Shown here piece by piece: positions 22,382-38,619 of a stretch of DNA of 64,000 nt. Source of the stretch: Mastigias papua (taxonomy: Eukaryota > Cnidaria > Scyphozoa > Rhizostomeae > Mastigiidae); the NCBI GenBank assembly GCA_964019165.1, contig OZ025269.1:1927921-1991920 (forward strand). The letters are read 5' to 3'. The first letter of the stretch is position 1. Each line of letters starts with the position of its first letter. The notes below the pieces were generated by a model, which worked only from the letters and a program-made list of their open reading frames with translations, made no database searches and was not told the DNA's origin. Position numbers and translations under genes: made by a program.

Positions 22382-25300
22382 TTCCGTTTTGGTGTCCTTT
22401 CCTATTTCAGAAGCTACACTGTAAAGTAGAGAATAAGATTTGGTTTGCATTTCCGACTTTTAACATTCTTTCCATGATAGCAAGCATAACTGAAGCTTGC
22501 CGAATGCTTCTATGGCCACACTGTATACAACACACCAGGGAATTTTAATAACTCAGCAAAAGCCTTCAGGGGCGAACCGACCGAGTGGGCAAATCGGACG
22601 TGGAACGAAGGCCCAAACACTTAAAGGGTCTGAACTTCTTCTTAACAAAAAAGTTCTGCCACCCTGAGATGTTAGCTTCCAAGAGCAATAGTAATTTATG
22701 TTAGTTTATGTTCCTATAGTATACTTATTGTTACCCTAACATTCATAATTATTCCTCGTGTTGATTGCTGATATGATGAAGAAGGCGAGTTCAGTTTATG
22801 GCCCGGGAGCCCATGAATCTGTTAGTCCACTCTTGTATGCTTTTGTTCGGAATATTAAGGGGTATTTACTTAACCTGTGAGCGAGACGATACATGACTAT
22901 GAAGACATTGTAAATAATTTTCGAAGGGAGTAAGAAATATTTGATTGTGGTTAATCGACAAAATGCACCCATTTTTTTGTAAGAACCAGATAAATACTTT
23001 CTTTCGAGGCTAGGTGTTTTTAATTTTTCAATAATTTGAGACGCAATGTTCTTTAAACTTGTTCTTATTTCAAGAGTGATTTCTTGGCAAATATTTGATG
23101 AAGTATATGCAGTGTAATATGTCGTAGACATTCAGACAGGCTACATTTCAAAACAAAGCTACAAATGAGAGAGACGTCAATTCGGGCAAGTAATTTGATT
23201 ATACATAAGATTACCAAAATCTTCATTTTCGAGGAAAGAAAGCATACATGTCACACTTTCGTGATAACTGTATATTCGGCTGCACTAACGAGCGGTCAAA
23301 GTCAGAGTGTTGATGCTTATTTCTAAAATCATCAGAATTTGTTTGCAAAAGGAATGTAAGTAATTAAGTGGTCATGATTTTTAATTTTTTCATCTAAGCT
23401 GAGTATATTTTGGCTGTGCTCTTAGGTTTCCATTGGCAAAATCGAGCCTCAGTGTTCTTATCAAAAAATGAGCGTAGCGGACAACTGAATTGCCAACATG
23501 GACAATTAAGTTCAATTCGGAAGACTTGTGACAATAATCAATATCATTGAAAGTAAAGTTTGGATATCAGGAGAAGCTTAATGTAAAACAAGATCTTCTA
23601 AGGACCACCTGCAACAGATTTAATTTGCGGCGTATCTATAGCGCGATAATCGTCATATTGACGACCAAAACAGGCTGTGATATGACTACAAAGTTGCAAC
23701 AAATTGGTATTCATGATGCATTGAAAAAACCATTAGATTGATAAATATATATGTGTAGATATATGCTATATGCTAAGAGTAGGCCACGACAGATGTATAC
23801 AAGACAAGTATGACCTAAAACATCCGGGAAGATTGGCTGGAATCGGCTTCTGTTACCCGACAATAATGAGGCACCTATTTTCATGCCTTTTTCAGCAAGA
23901 ATATTCGTTAGCTCTTCTTACATCAGCTTTTATTCATTTTCATTTATGCTTAAAACAGCTAATCGATCACAACTACGACATGCAGCTTCATAGCTTTGGT
24001 AGTAAGAGAGCTTTTTTGGTCCAATAATAAACTTTTCTGAGTTCTTCCATGATTTCAGTAAAAGAACTTTCGCAAGCAATATTTTCGTATGCAAAAACTT
24101 TCAAGTTCTTATGTTCTGTGCATGGGCATTGGCTGAATAAGTAAAGCGTAGCATGAAAATCCTAAAACATGGACAGACAGGCACCACAGAAACATAACGC
24201 TGAAATACATTGATTATCATAGGAAATCTATGCAAATTAAACATAAGAGAAGATGAGCTTGTATGAGAATTGGAAGTTCAAGTGCGTATCAACTTATTAA
24301 CTTCCACAGGTTTCAGAAATCCAGTACTGAACTTTCTTAACTTTTGAGCTGTCTAGTGCTGCTTTTTATGAACCACTTTCTCAGAAAAACATATGAATAC
24401 CACATTTTATACGGTACCATATTTTGGCACTCATTTCACCTCTTCCTAATCTCGTCGTTTTTATAGACGCAATCTTCATATGAAGGCCAGATTGGTTTCC
24501 TACCCAGCGAGACAAGACCAATATGTACACATCACCGATCTACTTTTTCAATGTGCTGTTATGCATTAATTTTTGCTACCTTCATATCAATCGGCTTTCA
24601 TTAGGGATACCTACATTAATATCAACTAACAGAAATGTGTCTACCTTCAAAAGACTAATTTCAAATATTCCGCGCAAGTTTGACAGCTATGTACGTCAAA
24701 TAACAAAATAATTCAAGCTTTGATGAACAAAATTTGTATAAACCCTAAGACAAGAACGATAACATAAAGAGAGCATTGCCTCTTTGACATATATTGGACA
24801 CACCCAAGGAATCCCACAAAGTTCAGTTGTTACAAAAAATAGGCAAATCCCATTTGGAGTCATACTTAAGTCATTCTAAACTTGTAATGGAGGTGTTCAC
24901 ATGGTATATATAGAGTAGGGAAAATAGTGACGATCAAAGCCTTTTCGGTGAATATCACGGATGTCCGAGATCTTTACAATGAGATATGCAGAATCTTGGT
25001 TAAGATCACTGTGAGCACCTAAGAATATTGTTATTTGGTACATAATTGATTCATATTTATGTGCTTCTGACAAGATTATGTATTCATCAACGGCCTCAAT
25101 ACAAGTTATCAGCTAACTTGTTACATCCTACAGGATACCATTTCCTCAGCTTCCACTGAACAATTTAGATCGCTATACAGAGATCTATATTGCTCTTTAT
25201 CCGTCTCTTTCCATCTCTTATTTATGCTTAAGACATTAATAAATACAGACTTATGAAAAAAACGAACTAACCTCTAAACCTGCAACTGAAATGCTTGGAT

Positions 25301-25955
25301 GTCGTGTTGTCAGATTAACATCCCAGCCATTCAATTACGGAGGCATTTCTGTTACCACTTCTATTCACTAAAAAGAATATCACCTGCTGACCAAAAGCGT
25401 AGGTTAAATCTTAAAAGCATATGGGAAACTTCTCGCCTGTATCTGGCATGCTGCATATCGCTGAATTCTTGCTTTCACAAATTCAAAATATCACAGATTT
25501 ATTATTTCTATACAAGCACACATGCTGTAAATTTAGGGGAGGGGCAAATTCAGTATCAAAATCATAGTCGCAACTTGCATGAAGACGTCCCTATAATTTT
25601 ATCAGAGACCATACCAGACAGCTGAATCTCTTCGATTGTGTGTTTTGGAAGCAGAGCTACTGCAATCTGTCTTCGTATCAAATCGATGACCATTTTGTAC
25701 GATTGTCAATGCAATTTTACGGCCATCTGGGCAGAATCGTCAAGAGCCCAGTGCCAGGGTGACATTTTGCTATAGCAACGCGGTGATAAAGGTTTGGCAT
25801 AACAAAACAGCTGATAAATTTCTTAGTAGATCCAAAGACAAACAAACAACATGTAAACAGGGGCATTGAGTGGGCGCAAAGAGACAAATCTCCCCGATCC
25901 GAATCTGAGAGGGGTCCCCAATAGTCATGAAATGATTCAATCAAATCCCCTAATT
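22382..25955. other. gene-poor stretch, nothing recognised
   Basis: No ORF above background, no convincing exon and no RNA gene seen. The promoter of the minus-strand multidomain gene should lie just above 22381, but no TATA box could be supported. Confidence 0.5.
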
Positions 25956-25959
25956 ACCT

Positions 25960-26384
25960 AAAGGGAATGTTCGTTAGGCCATCTGATTCATGCAAGAGAA
26001 AACTTCGCAATACCAAAACTGATTTGGGCCCTTCCTCATTGCAAATCGACTTTTGGACTGAAGTACTTCTCACATAATGGTGCTAAACTATGGAATGATC
26101 TTTCCATTGAAATCAAATCTTCCAAAAGTTAGGAAATATTCAAAAATCATACCTCCAATGTCAAGGTCAAGTCTTGATTCTCTTTTGCATGTTATGTAAT
26201 ACATAATTTTAGCCTTAAGCTATTCACTTTAATCTGCTGTCCTTTAACGTCTTAAGATTCAATTGTAAGTAAGGTTATTTACGTTTGTAGTTTTTCAGTA
26301 GGATTTATTTATATAAATATTCTAGCATTTTAGCCACGGCCCCTTGTAAACCAATCCTTAGATTGTAGTTGCTACCGTGGTTAC

Positions 26385-26386
<2 letters not shown>
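25960..26386 (+). mobile_element. 5'-truncated CR1/L2-like LINE 3' end
   Basis: The plus frame around 26060 reads KYFSHNGAKLWNDLSIEIKS, the usual C-terminal signature of CR1/L2 reverse transcriptase proteins, with one stop after SSKS. A UTR with CCACGGCCCCTTGTAAA follows and the fragment ends at a (TA)n tract. Confidence 0.7.

Positions 26387-26432
<46 letters not shown>
26387..26432. repeat. (TA)n microsatellite
   Basis: About 23 TA units followed by a short GTGTGTGT run, at the tail of the LINE fragment. Confidence 0.95.
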
Positions 26433-26441
<9 letters not shown>

Positions 26442-26470
26442 CGCTCTGTAAAGTAAAGGTAAAAATCTTT

Positions 26471-26493
26471 CTGATGAAGCTATACGCGAAACG
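26471..26493 (+). ncRNA. hammerhead-ribozyme-like core (candidate)
   Basis: CTGATGA at 26471 is followed by AGCTATACGC and GAAACG, the order CUGAUGA / helix II / GAAA of a hammerhead core. Helix II would have only GC/GC pairing and no secure helix I or III is visible, so activity is doubtful. The downstream CAGTTGTTTTTATTATGA is shared with 29184-29236, showing that the motif is part of a repeat. Hammerheads are known in Penelope-like elements and retrozymes; the link here is inference. Confidence 0.3.
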
Positions 26494-27239
26494 TTTAACA
26501 GTTGTTTTTATTATGAGAGTCTATATATATAAATATATATTGTTTTTAAACTTAGTGTCGCAGAGAGTATTCTACAAGGCGTTTACTGTTAATTAGCTTC
26601 ATTTATGCCATAACTCTTTCCATTTTAGGACTAGCAATAGTGAGTGGAATTGTGCTTTTAATAACTTGGAGCAAATCTGGGTTGTGGGGATTATGTCTTG
26701 TAACAAAAGCTGATGGTTGAATTCTGCTATTATTTTGTTTGGACTGGCGCAGTTCTTCTAAAGGTATGCTATTAGCCTACAAAATTTATCTAACAAAACT
26801 TTTTCTGTGTTAATTTATTCGTATCAATATTTACAAAACAGACAGCTACAAAAACGATACCACAGGTAGCATGGAATGAAATAGCAATCCTGTGGGTATT
26901 GCACAAAACATAAGAAGACAGATGAAGAAAAATGAATATGTAAATGAATGGATAATTCACCCGTTACGTAACTCCTCCACCAGAGAGGGAGGGTACTTGA
27001 AAAATAATATACAGCATTTCAAATTCACATGTAGGGCTATGCTACAGAACTTTATCACAGGAAGAAGCGAGGGCCCCCAAAACCGCAAAGTTAGCGTTGA
27101 CAGAACTTTTCGTGACTAATGGATATAAATAGCCTACAAGATCTCAAGAAAAATAACTTCAGCTATTAAAAGGTTCAACTTTTGTCCTTCTCAGTGCTAA
27201 ACAAACCATTTTTTTATACATATATATACCTCAATCAAA

Positions 27240-27460
27240 AATGACTACAACTAATATTACTTATATACTGTGCCGTTCCTGGCGTAGGAAGACACAAGGT
27301 CTTCTGGCCTCCACAAAGAACGACACTTACAATTTTCAGAAAACTATTATTCATATGAAAAAAAATAAAAAAGCTAAAGAAAAGAAATATACGCAACAGA
27401 CAACACAATACAGTGAAAAGAAAAGGGATTGACAGCTCCACACGTATCCTTGCAATGGGT
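27240..27460. repeat. dispersed repeat, copy A (CTGGCGTAGRAAGACACAAG)
   Basis: Carries CTGGCGTAGGAAGACACAAG, GCCTCCACAAAGAACGACAC and an A-rich stretch, matching the segment at 59400-59650 in order. Type of element unknown. Immediately downstream (27498-27520) GGAAGACGAAAGTCGAAACG is another hammerhead-like core. Confidence 0.65.
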
Positions 27461-28367
27461 ATAACCCTTCCATTCCAAACGATTGTTTAATATTGAGGAA
27501 GACGAAAGTCGAAACGTTTAATAGCCGAAGTATTTTTGTTGAAATAATACAATCTTAAAAAACTTTCTTAGAGATTGTAGAATATATATTCAGTGAGTCA
27601 TAACTATTGCACGGTCTCTTTCGATGGCTTTGAACCCAAGGAACACAGAAATCAACTTAAAACAGTATAAACTTATCATTTGACATTATCTCGTCTTGTC
27701 AACTTAAATCCAGACAAACAAATGCCGACTTGACTTGACAACTTGAGTCAATTAAAACTTCTGTTTTGAAATAGCTCCTACTCAGGGACTAGCCAGCCAA
27801 TCTCGTTGGAAAACCCAACCTCTATTCCATAGTATCTCCCCGTTTGACAACGGCAATATATGAAGGCATCTGGAGATAAAATTTACAGAAGAAAAACTTT
27901 AAATTACCTTTGTGTCAAGTTAGTTGTAGAGGAAAACGACATCCTATCGGTCAACGCATCTGAAAATGAAATTGGTAGTTCTCAAAGTAAGCTTGCTTAA
28001 CCTGAATACATGAATGACTGTATATAAATGAGCATAGTTTTAATCCCAACTTATACTGAATGAAGCACCTGAATTTCTTATAATATTCCCAACTAAGCAT
28101 TAATATCTCAATTTAAAATTTGCGTCAATAACAGCGTTTTTGGTCTTTAGCTTCTACTGTCTTGTATTATCACTACTCGATCACAATTTGCTTAAGGAGA
28201 GATGACATTTGTGAAAGTTCGTAAACAGAGAAAATGAATCTTTCACAGCGAGAGGAAACGATTCCACGAGAAATTAGCTGCAGTTAACTTGGGAATTGTA
28301 TCGGTAGACACTGTTGCGGAATATCTGGGATGACTCAAAGACTGCAATTATATGACATAATCTGCAA

Positions 28368-28512
28368 GGGTGGCGGAATAGCATTTTTGGTAGGGAGGCT
28401 CGAGTGGACAGATTAACATCGCAGGGATACAGGGGAAGTCAAAACACGTACTAAAGTACGTTTGCTACAAAAATTGGAGAGGCTATAGCCCCCACCCCCA
28501 GTTCCGCCACCC
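28368..28512. mobile_element. small MITE with GGGTGGCGGAA inverted ends
   Basis: A 145-bp segment with perfect 11-bp inverted termini GGGTGGCGGAA. The flanks AATCTGC and GATCTGC, each two bases outside, suggest an imperfect 7-bp duplication. The superfamily is not assignable. Confidence 0.6.
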
Positions 28513-29110
28513 ATGATCTGCTCTTCCAAAATTTTGGACCATGAGGTGCCAGCTTATAAAAGGTATTTTACGAGTCTCCCAAAGTGCATTTCAAAAGGAA
28601 AATGATGGTGCTAAGGTTTTAAATGAAATTTGACTAGAAATACTGCTGACCGTTTCAAAAGACAGGTAATGAAAGCACAGGAGATACAGTTTTTAACTCA
28701 ACAAAACTCATTTACAAATTAGATTGTATAATAAACCATAGTTACCGGGACAGATCTGGTTGATGAACTTGAAAAGCAGGTTTGATATCATTTTCAAATT
28801 GTTCACAGGAATAATTTCCTGCACTTGCTAACCTAATCTCATAAATATCAATCCACAATCAATTAATAATTAACATGTCCAACAGACAAATCCTTTGCAT
28901 TTAAGCATAGGACTAAGCACAGCATGAATTAGGAATCAAGGCAAAGATTCCACTTAGATAAAACACAACCAAGAATTTCCTCTAATCTACGCTTAATTCA
29001 GAGAACATTAAGTTTCACATTTAAATATATATATATATATGAATATATGTACATATATAAATATATATACTTCAATAGCCTTTCCACTCAAATTTTGAAA
29101 CATTCACACA

Positions 29111-32185
<3,075 letters not shown>

Positions 32186-32190
32186 CTTAT

Positions 32191-32406
32191 TTATTCTTGA
32201 TTTTGTTGTCGTTGGCGTTGGTGTTGGCTAGCAGTCGCTGGATGACGATCGAGTGCTACCTGCTGCGCATAGCTACCTCTACCGAGCGAGGCAACCGCAC
32301 CTCTTTTACGGCTCCCATTAACGCTGTTATCTACATTCCTTATATTTTGACTTTCCATGGTATATTCTTGGAATAATACGTGGTGAGGTCTCCAGTTCTC
32401 TTCCAC
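32191..32406 (-). other. possible 5' leader or short ORF1 of the RTE
   Basis: A 71-codon frame (MEENWRPHHVLFQEYTMESQ...) ending just before the endonuclease start. Composition is Gln/Arg-rich. RTE elements often have only a short or no ORF1, so this may be leader sequence. Confidence 0.3.
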
Positions 32407-32703
32407 GCCGTAATTATCAGTTACAGTCCTAGCCTTTGCCTAAACAGGCTAACTACAAGGCAGTAGTGACTGGGCATATTTGAAGGCGACCCATACCCGC
32501 CTTGTCACGATATCATCATGGATATGGGGCATTTTAAATGTAGAAAGGTGTCATTCTTTCCACTACCCCATCTGGTAACATCGCCGCTGTTGGTTCGGGA
32601 CTGCATTATTCGTCTGACTATGTCAGCTTATATCGCAGCTAACCACCATATCTGGTGGCCGTTCACTATCCACCACCTGTGACCCGTTCTCTAGCCTTCA
32701 GCT

Positions 32704-32843
<140 letters not shown>

Positions 32844-33556
32844 ATATAATGCATGGCTCTGCTTTCCCATCACTCTACCCCAATATGGAACTGAATGAAA
32901 TCACAGATAAAAATGGAGCTAAATGAAAACGAAGTTGAAAAACTATGAATATGTATAGCCCCATTCACACTACTCCATTTAACCCAATAGTGATTAATGA
33001 CAGATTATATCTGCCAAGTTTTGGTATGACTTTGATCTAATGTTGATTTGGTGTTAGAAACCCATATGCACATGGGTAAATTGCTCTTGAGTCATATATA
33101 CATGGGGACAAGGGGGCAATACATGCCACCGCATGTCTGGATGGTTTTAGGTGTGTGATATCTAGCACCCCTGCCATAAGCTTCTCAAGAAAGCCTGACA
33201 TTAATTAATACTGTGATGATTTTCTTGGGCAGTGGATAACTTTATAATGGCTTTCCAAGAGCAGAATTTGTGTCTTCTTTTCAAGAGTCCATGTTTCCCA
33301 AAACTGGTTTATATGTCATGATATTCAAAACAAAGTACAAAGATGGAGTCCAGTTATGACTCTGAACTACTATACTATTGTATTACTCAATGGAGAATCA
33401 CCATTAACCCACAAAACTGAATTTGTAACAGACAAGTCTACAGATAACATCATGCCTAGCAGTGTGCCAAAGAATTCCATTTAGACAGACATGATTGCAA
33501 AGAACTGGAATTTTACCAATTTAATGAAAAAGCAACATCAAACAAGAATCTACAAG

Positions 33557-35026
33557 TTATTTTGAGTAATCTTTCAATACATCCCCAGACAAATGTGTGT
33601 TCTGCTTTTTAAAGTTCCTTTTTCTATTTGCTGGTTTCTTCTTTTTAACTGGGCCATTATTAACTGGTGTAATACCCTGCATTGCAGTTATTCCAGCATC
33701 TTCCAAATATTTTTCTATTCCTGCCTCTCCAAGTCCCTCAACTGTGGCACTTCTCCAGTGTTTATGCAATTCCTCATCAACCTCCATGGCATACTGCCGA
33801 TCATAATTAAAAAGCACAGCCTTCTTATCATTTGTCCTTGTCACAAAGAGTATCCTGTGACTAACTGATTTAACAATGTCATCTGCATTTGGTAAGCCCT
33901 CTCTTATATCATCTAACAGAATCCCTCCTAAGCCCTTTTGTTCATGGTGATCAAGTAGCTTTAGGAGTGACTTTTTGTCACGCAATGGGTACTTTGGCTT
34001 GAAAGCAAATTTACCATTCTCAAAGGAGAGTTTCTCATTATTTTTAAGAGCCTCTTCTGAAAGCCAAAGTTTATCTGTTTGGCTGATGTCAGTGTTCTTA
34101 GTGAGATCTAAAATCTCATCCAGAGTTAATGGGTCAAAACTTCTTTCTTGGTATCTAAAATGAAGTGAACAAAATTTGATTGAAAGGAAAAATTACACAC
34201 CATAACTTTGGAGAGGTACAACAATCTATGTAACTGTACTCATGAAGTAGAGGGTTCACTGTCCAATCAAAACTAGCCATGAAATATCAAATCTGATGCT
34301 TTGATAATACATGGTTGCATACAAACATGTTCTTACAATTCTTATTTCATTTACCTAAAGCAAGAATACAACTGGGGCCATAATCTAATATACCTAATAT
34401 GACATATCACTACAATCAATGCCACTAAGCTTTGACAAATACTGTAATACCAGACACTGAATCAAAACATTGAGTGGTAGGAAATAATTCATCAATTTTG
34501 TTCTAAATAAAATACAGCAACTTTGAGAAAACCACAAATACATTTCAGAGTCTACTGACTTTCAATTACTACACTTGATATCCCAAAATGTATCAATAAA
34601 CCTTTCTCGAGCTATTGGGAAAAGAAATCCACAAATGATATCAAACGAAACAGAATACGATCTACGTTACTTGATATTTTAGCTTTTTGAGTAGGCCTAC
34701 ATCATCAACTTTATCGCAAAAACAATATAATTCATTCCATACCGCTTGCGCATAAAATCAACAATCGATGCCAATACTGAAAACTTCTTTTTAGATCTAC
34801 CAATACTTGGCGATTTGTAGTTAAATTCTAATGACTGTGCTTGCTTCTTGCTTATCTGTAGAAGCTGGTGTGGAAGTGTTCTGCGCTTTGCTGCTCGTTT
34901 TGTTGCGTCGCTTGAAGGTTTTTTGTTATCAGTCTCATTTGCCTTCCTCTTAGAATTTTCGACAGAGGGAGTTGCAAGGCTTCTCATACGAAATGCTTGA
35001 AACTCTTTCTCTAACGTAGGATTCAT
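33557..35026 (-). CDS. GTF2E2: general transcription factor IIE subunit 2 (TFIIE beta)
   Basis: Two exons, 35026-34743 and 34154-33557, with a phase-2 junction (AAGCG|gtatgg ... tttag|ATACC). They give 293 residues against about 291 in human. The protein starts MNPTLEKEFQAFRMRS and has a basic, low-complexity N-terminal third (RAAKRRTLPHQ). Winged-helix regions follow: ASIVDFMRKRYQ...PLTLDEIL, FAFKPKYPLRDKKSLL, then GLGGILLDDIREGLPNA, RILFVTRTNDKKAVLF and VDEELHKHWRSATVEG. The basic tail KKKKPANRKRNF and LKDYSK end is typical. TFIIE beta binds TFIIE alpha and promoter DNA in the RNA polymerase II preinitiation complex in the nucleus. No disablement seen. Confidence 0.95.
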
Positions 35027-35234
35027 TGTGAACCAGTAGTTCTCAAAACAGTTCTCTTTTTATGGAAGAAATCACAACAGAAGACACAAAAATTCATTTG
35101 TTGCTCTTTAGTTAGGCCATAATAGCCTCGATTTGGTTCCAACTCGTTCCAATGTTATGACTAGTTCCCAATTTTCACACATCTCCTTCCGTTGGGGGGG
35201 GGGGGGGGCGGGGCAAGACTGGATCGAGCATCAT

Positions 35235-36776
35235 TCATTCATTCATTCTTTCATTTTTACATATTTATACAGGGTACAAATTCACATTAAACTGTTTTAC
35301 AAGTGGCCCTGCGTAAAAAGCTAAAACAAAATAACGAGTTTAGAAGATTTGAGAAAGAAATACATTAAAATATTGGTCACTTTTCTAAGAGACTCTTATA
35401 TAATTGCCCTAAAATCGGAAAAAATAACATAGAATTAAACAGAAAGAGAATAATAACAAGCATGGCGCAAGTTTCTTCCTAAATGTTGTTAGGGAAGGGG
35501 CGCTTTTTTGATCATTATTTAATTTGTTCCAAAACTGGGCACCACGATATGAGATAGATTTCTGACCATTGCAGCTCGTCCTCGGCAGAACTCGGAGGTC
35601 AGTCTGTGTATTTCTAAGCTCTCTTTTGTGGACTTCGGTAAGATTTTGAAATAGATCACGTAAATATGATAGCCCAAGATCATGCCTGAGCGCCTTGAAT
35701 GCCATAATACTTGTTTCTTCAAATATAATATCCTCTACAGAGGACCACCCTAGTTCTTTCAGCACAGATGTGGCAGAATAGTCATAAAGCTTGTTAGCTA
35801 TGATTCTTGCTACTCTGTTTTGTAGCCTTTGTAGGGATGTAATCTTAGTCTCCCCGCAGCATTCCCAGACTGATGAGCAAAAGCTAAAATAAGTCTCCAC
35901 CAAATACCTATACACTTGTTGAATGTCATTGTTAAGGAACTTTTTAGCATTCTTAAGCAAATCTATAGCTCTAGAAACTTTGAATTTAGTGTCTTTTATC
36001 TGGTCATTCCATGCAAGATTATTGTCTATTTGAATTCCAAGATATCTAGTACGGGAGATGCAAATAGGAGATCATTTATATATAGGAGGAATAGGAGTGG
36101 TCCCAGGAATGAGCCATGTGGAGCACCTACTTCAATACTTCGTGTTTCCGAATCTTTACGACTAACTCTACAAAACTGACTACGGGACTTCAAATATGAT
36201 TGAAACCATCCAATTTCAATCCATTTAATGCCATATTTACCCATTTTCTTTAGGAGAATTGCATGATCCACTGTATCAAAAGCCTTTTTTAGGTCAATGA
36301 AGACAACAGCTGTGTAATCGCAATTATCCATGTTTATCTACCAATCACTAGTACTTTTTAAGAGACATGTAACAACAGAACGGAGTGGCCTGAATCCAGA
36401 CTGTCTACTGCTTAGCAACTTGTCAGAATCCAAATAATCGTAAAGTTGGTTGTCTACAAGCTTTTCAGTCTGGGTATCAAAGGTAATATAGAAATTGGGC
36501 GATAGTTAGAGCAATCAGTTTTAGCACCTTCATTGAAAATGGGGGAGATCCTAGCAGTTTTCCAATAGTCGGGAAAGGAGCATGAAGATAATGAGAAATT
36601 GAACAAGTGGCACAGAGAACTAGATATTACAGGTAAAGATACCTTTAGCATGTAGCTGGAGATGTCATCATGACCATTAACTAAAGATGTTTTAATTCTG
36701 GTTACAGCTCGTTCGATCTGTCTGGTGTCAATAATCTTAAACTCAAATATTGACTTGTTGCTATTGTTTCAAGCGT
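35235..36776 (-). mobile_element. 5'-truncated, internally deleted CR1/L2-like LINE
   Basis: A minus-strand LINE remnant ending with GGGCCACTTGTAAAACAG, a short 3' UTR and a (GAAT)n tail at 35235-35262. It starts abruptly inside the reverse transcriptase (TRIKTSLVNGHDDISSYMLK), about 36776. Confidence 0.82.
35409..36776 (-). pseudogene. LINE reverse transcriptase lacking the YADD segment
   Basis: Segments in order: CSFPDYWKTARISPIFNEGA and NYRPISILP, a frameshift, SGFRPLRSVVTCLL, TAVVFIDLKKAFDTVDH, VGAPHGSFLGPLLFLLYIND. The sequence then jumps from YINDLLFAS straight into RYLGIQIDNNLAWNDQIKDT near 36045-36060, so the YADD catalytic strand and its surroundings are deleted. The thumb and C-terminus remain open from 35960 to 35409, including SLQRLQNRVARIIANK and YRGAQFWNKLNND. 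Confidence 0.85.
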
Positions 36777-38225
36777 AAATTGAGGAGTTTGACCAAATTT
36801 CAACACGCAATTCATTTATCCTGTTGGTCATAGTCAGCACAAGTCAACTCTCGCTTTGTAACAATGCAAATTACTTGCTCCTACTAGCAACTGTCATCGT
36901 TGTCCCCTTGTGTTATGGAAAATAGAGTTAGTCAAAAATGAAATGAAATAGCTGGTTACTTTCCGCACGTCCCCCCTCCCCAAGTGAAATTGTCTAGGCA
37001 CATCGCTGCCATAAATGTATACACCACCACAGATTCCCCCACTAGATCTAACTTTAGAAAGAATCTCAACACATATACACTATGTTTTGTATGAAAATGG
37101 TTTGTTTTAAAGTGGTTTGTATAAGAGAGTAGTACTCGAAGGAAGTCTAGCACTGAAGTTTGAGGCCTGAGAAAGTTGAAAAATCGATACACACAGCAAG
37201 CCAATCATCCCTTTGCTTCACTAGTATAAATTTCTAGTGATAATCTGTCTGCAGCTACACTGCACAGGAGCTATAGTACTACAGTCAAGTACCAAATTGG
37301 CGCCCACTGAGTAACACTGTTCGAAACCGCACAAACATAACTACAAAAGAAATCTTAAAATCACTGGAACAAATACCCATATCTACTGTATCTGGGGCTA
37401 CAGACCAAAGCTAATTTTAGTGTGAAGTGGTAAGCAAATTTTGCAATGATACACAATACAAGTGAGCAGGTACAAATCCACTGAACTCCCTAAAAGTGTA
37501 CTCACGTTACTCTTTTGCATCAAAAGCAGCTTTGATTGAGACAGCAAATGCAACACCAGTAACAATCACTAATCAATGTGCATTCTATTTACATTGTGGC
37601 AAAATGGCGTCGCTCACAATTACAATGAAAGTAAAGAGAGTGGCCAGAACGTATTTCCTAATAGCTCTGCCAAATGCTGCAAATTTTGGCAAAATCGTGT
37701 TTTTGTTTTGTACTCATAATTCTTACACAGTACATAAAACTACAAAAACGATACCGCAGGGAGTATGCTCTACCATATCGACCCTGCGGCCTAAACATAT
37801 AAGGGATCATTGATCCTTTACGCAAGGTCTCCAAAGGGGAAGGAGGGTATCAATTGATTGCAAAATCTGCAGTGATAAATGTTCCTTATGGTTAGGTATG
37901 AAAAAGGCATGGTCTGACATTTAAAACACCAAACTAAAACCGCAATATAAACGAGAATTTGTGAGCCAAACTAACACATGTATAACTTTTGGCTATATTC
38001 CCTCTAGTTTGTTCAACTTAATCTTCATATATTGAAACTCAAATCATTGTGCCACCTTTAATCGAGACTTGCTTGAATTCAGGGATAACTGTGTCGAGAA
38101 ACTGTCTAAAATGACAAATGAAGACAATAGTGAGATGACACCATTGCAACTACAAATTGCTTTATTTACAAATAATGGTCTTTGAATAATTCAGATATTT
38201 AACAAGTCTGTTGGTACTACAGAAC

Positions 38226-38529
38226 TTCACTATAGCACGAAAAAGCGGGAACATTCTTTAAGCATACTGAAAACTTTTTCGCCTGACACTCGTCAGAGTA
38301 TAAAACGTCGGATAACAACTGAAAGGTGTTCTGAAATATATAGCCAGATGCAGATAGACGTGATATAATGAATAACGCGCGATACATATCACGTGTATCC
38401 GCATCTGGCTATATATTTCAGTTCACCTTTCGGTCGCTATCCCACGTTTCATACTCTGACGAGTGTCGGGGGAGAGAGAAGCTTCCAGTGTGCTTATAGA
38501 ATGTCCCTGCTTTTTCGTGCTATAGTGAA
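38226..38529. mobile_element. foldback MITE with TTCACTATAGCACG ends
   Basis: A 304-bp palindromic element. The left arm reads TTCACTATAGCACGAAAAAG and the right arm on the minus strand reads the same. Pairing continues through CTCGTCAGAGTATAAAACG / CTCGTCAGAGTATGAAACG and AAATATATAGCCAGATGC to the centre near 38375. No clear target duplication seen. A related half-copy is at 10762-10885. Confidence 0.82.
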
Positions 38530-38619
38530 ATTCAGATATTGCAAATAGGAAATTTCTTCAGAGGATGATGTACGCTTATCGGCTATTCAATTCAAACCAA
38601 TAAAACTATAAACGAAACA

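Noticed and set aside
38226..38529. Palindrome read as a CRISPR array or tRNA cluster
   Set aside because: A single long foldback in a eukaryotic genome; no regularly spaced identical short repeats and no cloverleaf.
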